From: Tetmemena sp. SeJ-2015
Taxonomy: Eukaryota; Ciliophora; Spirotrichea; Sporadotrichida; Oxytrichidae
DNA length: 10,660 bases
Direction of reading: 5' to 3'
Assembly: GCA_027382625.1 (NCBI GenBank)
Contig: JAJKFJ010021804.1
Span: 1 to 10,660, forward strand
Numbering within the stretch: position 1 is the stretch's first letter; every line of letters starts with the position of its first letter. A program made the translations under genes and the position numbers. The notes below the pieces were generated by a model, which was given only the letters and a program-made list of their open reading frames with translations, had not been told where the DNA came from and ran no database searches. Positions 7,806 to 10,660 of the stretch are shown here, one piece after another.

Positions 7806-8222
7806 CTGAGAATTTAATAAAAAAGAGAATTAAATTAGATATTAAATTAAAATGGAATAAATCAGTGGCAGTTGAAGTGTGTCCAATTTAAATAATAATT
7901 TCACCATTCGATTCAGCATCAAATTCTAAGAACTTTTTATCCTTGCAACTTTTTTTTGTGGGAGCGCTCAATACAGAGTATAAGTACACAAAGTTTCAGA
8001 AGATGAGATGAATGAAATAATTAAGATCGTGCTGCATAATATCTCACTACTGACAGGTGCTATGAAGATGATTAAAGAATAAACTCACATTAATTTTTGA
8101 TAAGCTATCGAACAAGCTACAGATCAAGGGGTGAATCTGCGATTTCAACAGCCACGAAGTTGCAACTCTCCATTTATTATTTTAACCAACACCGATTTTA
8201 ATTAAAATTCCTACAATAGTAT
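7806..8222 (+). pseudogene. dispersed family, copy 2 (decayed)
   Basis: Closely similar to copy 1 (about 85% by eye) over its whole length. The first part encodes AENLIKKRIKLDIKLKW, SVAVEVCPIQIII and FDSASNSKNFLSLQL. A run of eight T after caac adds two bases relative to copy 1 and shifts the frame, which then meets TGA near 8009. A second lesion is TGA where copy 1 has TAA (Gln) before QAI-Q. Motifs past the lesions (ISLL, MKMIKE, DQGVNL-FQ, SPFIILTN) are still readable in other frames. The ORF upstream (from about 7700) has no ATG and no counterpart in copy 1. It is a relatively recent pseudogene in the same orientation as copy 1. Confidence 0.7.
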
Positions 8223-8451
8223 TTGGGCAATATATAATAAATTAATTTTACCTTAGTTTAAATTTAATAATTGCTATTGATTTTTAAAAAAAAATAAGTC
8301 GATAAAATCTGTATTTTAATAAATAAAATTTCATTTTAATGTCATAAAATAAAGTATCATATTTGAAGAAGAATTGAAGAATTTAGGGAGAATGAAATCT
8401 CAAATTATTAAATCTTTCTATTCCTTACTACTATATATATAGGGCAGTCTT
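8223..8451. other. AT-rich spacer
   Basis: No gene seen. It ends in an (AT)n run (about 8430-8442) just before the GC-rich minus-strand exon, and on that strand forms the 3' flank of the exon, where AT-rich termination or polyadenylation signals would lie. Confidence 0.35.
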
Positions 8452-8746
8452 TCAGTTTCCTGTCTAAAAGAGTAAGCTTTCAATCTCCTCTGAAGTCACT
8501 TGAGCTGTGTACTGCTCACGCCAACTGTCCTTGCCAATGCTAGGTCTGGGTGCTGCCACTCTCTCTGAGGCTGGGAGGAGGCCTCCACCTCTGCTCAAAC
8601 CTTCCCTTCCCGAAGGCGTGTCTTCCTTCTCTGGCTCTCGCTCAGAGTGCTGGTGAGCGACCAGCTGTAAGGACCAACTCTGGAGGAATGGACTCTCTGC
8701 CTTTTGTGCCGCCGAGTTATATTGAGGTCTTGAACTCTTGCCCGCT
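8452..8746 (-). CDS. 3' exon of a GC-rich gene, unrecognised
   Basis: This GC-rich block reads on the minus strand as about 97 codons ending at TGA (8454-8452), with one in-frame TAG three residues after ESLLF. The product is hydrophilic: HQHSEREPEKEDTPSGREG, a glycine run (SRGGGLLP), then SIGKDSWREQYTAQVTSEEI and ESLLF. It resembles a disordered tail ending in a short amphipathic helix. The frame is open upstream to TGA 8772-8770. An AG at 8748-8747 gives the phase needed to join the exon ending at 10047. The plus strand is also open here, but its product is Leu/Pro/Cys-rich, typical of antisense translation. No family recognised. If TAG were a stop, the protein would end at ESLLF. Confidence 0.4.
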
Positions 8747-8796
8747 CTTGTTCGATTGGAATCATCTAATCATGCTTGTTTCCTTCCTCCACCTTT

Positions 8797-9275
<479 letters not shown>

Positions 9276-9276
<1 letters not shown>

Positions 9277-9634
9277 TAAAAAGATTTTATATCATATTTG
9301 AATAGTGGATTAGGAAGTAATGAAGAGTGGATAATCTTTGTAAAGAGCTAGTTCAGTAATTGGAATGAGATATCTTTTACACTTGTCCACTAAGCTTCTG
9401 TGAATGGGTTTGATATAGGGAGGATATTATTAGAATCGTCAATAAAAAAAATACTCGGTAATTTAAACAAAGAGACTCAAAATTAATGAATAATATTTTT
9501 AATGTGCAATTACTTTTACTTAAGCATATTTATTCATTTTTATTTCATCTATTCTTAATTTTGATTGAGCTTATTTATTTTCTTTATGCTCTCCATTAGT
9601 GAATATCTTTAATGTTTTTAATTTAAATGAATGA
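9276..9634. other. AT-rich spacer between satellite and TLDc relic
   Basis: No gene seen. The first part (9280-9430) is somewhat less AT-rich (gagatatc, tgaatgggtttgatataggg) but has no sustained frame with recognisable content. The rest is A/T-rich. Confidence 0.3.
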
Positions 9635-9868
9635 AATTACATATTCTATTTATAAAGTAAATAGCTATTAGATCTTCTTCCAGATAAGCTTTATTTTAAT
9701 AAATTCAATTCATAGATAATTAAATCATATCCTTCCTATACTATAAGTAGCCACAAGAGTGTTATGGATAAAGGAGCTTTTATGTTATTTGTGTTGTCTG
9801 AGCATGGGCAAGTCTTTGGAGGATATACGAAAGAAGGATATAAGTCTCCATGTAAAACAATAAGATGA
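9635..9868 (+). pseudogene. TLDc-domain fragment (N-terminal half)
   Basis: In ciliate code the frame runs from after TGA 9632 to TGA 9866-9868, about 77 codons. It encodes SKQLLDLLPDK, then SSHKSVMDKGAFMLFVL, SEHGQVFGGYTKEGYKSP. The segment G-Q-V-F-G-G-Y-T (residues 58-65), preceded by a KG-x-F-M-L-F-V-L strand, is the signature of the TLDc domain; the usual form is FH-x-C-D-x-KG-PT-hydrophobic strand-G-x-VFGGYT-x2-W. The Trp after GYT is Tyr here, and FH-x-C-D appears as SHKSVMD. TLDc domains are about 150-170 residues and act in oxidative-stress protection and V-ATPase regulation. Here the second half is absent in frame: TGA follows, while the frame starting at 9858 reads QQDEYEW. Probably a relic, or an exon cut by a one-base shift. 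Confidence 0.5.
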
Positions 9869-10046
9869 ATATGAATGGTAATCGAGAATTGAAAAGGGTT
9901 TAAAAACAAATCGAATTTCTAATTATAAATTTGCATTTTGATATCCCAGCCTTAAGCATGCTGATAAACCCAAAGACCTTCTGGGGTGGATGAAGAAGTT
10001 TCCCCATTTAAATGGTTTGAAAATTAAAGGTTTTAAATTTACTTAC
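9869..10046 (+). other. shifted continuation after the TLDc fragment, uncertain
   Basis: The plus frame beginning at 9858 is open to TGA 9939-9941, then again from 9942 (YPSLKHADKPKDLLGWMKK, then FPHLNGLKIKGFKF) across 10040 into the GC-rich block. The second piece looks protein-like and less AT-biased, but does not match the expected second half of a TLDc domain. It may be a further gene fragment. No function assigned. Confidence 0.2.
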
Positions 10047-10433
10047 TTTGGACGTGTAGCGTCAACCTGCCCGACCTCTGGTCCTCCTGCGCGCGGCCCT
10101 CCAACCTGTAAACGTATGGATTCGATCCGATCCTTCCACTTTTTACCAATGTTGCCGGTTTGAAGGAGCGCTCTATAAAAAAGGTGGGTGGTATAGGAAT
10201 CGAAGTGGTCCTGGTATACTTGGCGCGGGCCGCTCTAAAGTTCGGAATCAAAACCATTATTTGATATGCGCTTCGGATTTTAGTGGACGTGCTCCCGATT
10301 TTAGGTAGCATCCTCGAAAGTATGGGAGGGAGCTCGATAAAATAAGGAGGGGATGCCAGTTTTAAGGAAGTGTCCTGGATTTTATGATACCAACTGCGAT
10401 GTTCCACCACAATAAGTGATTTATAATAGGACC
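10047..10433 (-). CDS. internal exon of a GC-rich gene, unrecognised
   Basis: Minus-strand frame, open with codons from 10432 to the GTAAGT donor at 10046. Five in-frame TAA/TAG codons are read as Gln. The product contains SQNPGHFLKTGIPSLFYRAP, FEDATQNREHVHQNPKRIS, SELQSGPRQVYQDHFDSYTT, HLFYRALLQTGNIGKKWKDR and VGGPRAGGPEVGQVD. FYRA occurs twice, hinting at an internal repeat of about 60 residues. Gly, Pro, His and Gln are common, as in fibrous or microtubule-associated proteins, but I recognise no family. A different minus frame (a GTG-started 123-codon stretch, 10410-10039) and a plus frame are also open, because the block is GC-rich and has few TGA. This frame was chosen because it ends exactly at the donor and its reading is hydrophilic and non-repetitive. 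Confidence 0.4.
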
Positions 10434-10541
10434 CTTTAAATTTAAATTTAAATATAAAATAAAAGGGAAAGATAAAAATATGGGGGATAAGTTTGTATGG
10501 ATTTTTCTTTAAACAATAAATAATTCTATTTTTGTAAAAAC
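10434..10541 (-). other. AT-rich interval, possible intron
   Basis: Between two GC-richer minus-strand coding blocks lies 108 nt of strongly AT-rich DNA. On the minus strand it ends ...tttaaag before the 10433 exon, a usable acceptor, and removal would keep phase with the 10542-10660 frame. The donor would be GTTTTTAC, a poor match to the usual GTA start, so this is tentative. Confidence 0.25.
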
Positions 10542-10660
10542 CCCAGTTTGCGGTAGTCCTGCTCCGACATTGCAGTGAACCTCGCCAAGCGCTTCACCAA
10601 ATGGGTTCTAAGGGGTTGAATAAAAGCAAGCTTACTTGGTTTCAATTTGGGCATCTCAAT
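10542..10660 (-). CDS. coding fragment running off the window
   Basis: The minus frame enters at the window edge and encodes EMPKLKPSKLAFIQPLRTH, then LVKRLARFTAMSEQDYRKLG, about 40 codons with no stop, in a GC-richer block. It is basic and helix-prone. It may be the upstream exon of the GC-rich gene at 10047-10433. An ATG at 10654 could be a start, but the gene more likely begins beyond the window. No domain recognised. Confidence 0.35.

Noticed and set aside
7700..7891. 63-codon ORF across the start of copy 2
   Set aside because: Its first codon is TTG. Only its second half matches the family, and TAA, which ends it in standard code, is Gln here.
10039..10410. 123-codon minus-strand ORF in the right-hand GC-rich block
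   Set aside because: Its first codon is GTG, not ATG, and it ends by running through the GTAAGT donor. The neighbouring frame ending exactly at that donor fits better, although this frame cannot be fully excluded.

Overview
The window looks like nuclear DNA of a ciliate that reads TAA and TAG as glutamine and stops only at TGA. The clearest evidence is a B-box zinc finger at 1282-1374: its Cys/His spacing is right only if two in-frame TAA codons are read as amino acids. The DNA is strongly AT-rich (about 70-75% by eye) with abrupt GC-richer islands, few confident genes and several gene fragments or relics. That suits germline-limited (micronuclear) or gene-poor DNA better than a compact somatic chromosome. 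I cannot assign a genus. Because TGA is rare in such DNA, open frames of 100-170 codons arise by chance, so ORF length alone is weak evidence here.

Layout. 1-240: GC-richer segment with reading frames on both strands. 241-840: gene-free, with a diverged direct repeat carrying internal dyads (637-772). 923-1512: RING-like half plus B-box gene fragment on the + strand, joined across a probable 118-nt intron. 1523-1750: small minus-strand ORF in a GC-richer island. 1823-2842: the best-preserved member of a three-copy dispersed family; relics lie at about 4160-4577 (inverted) and 7806-8222. 2561-3181: long imperfect inverted repeat whose arms carry convergent, related reading frames ending within 10 nt of each other. 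4580-7090: very AT-rich, with uncharacterised ORFs (4688-5113 minus, 5204-5473 plus, 5511-6029 plus) and a structured GC island (6708-6842). 7092-7610: 172-codon minus-strand ORF with ATG and TGA.

Right end. 8452-8746 and 10047-10433 look like two minus-strand exons of one GC-rich gene in ciliate code. They would be separated by a 1.3-kb intron holding about 480 bp of (TAAG)n satellite and, on the opposite strand, a broken half of a TLDc domain (9635-9868). A further minus-strand coding segment reaches the window end (10542-10660).

The genes do not form an operon or a recognisable pathway. The most interesting points are the three-copy family, the inverted duplication with convergent ORFs, and the GC-rich split gene with a satellite in its intron.
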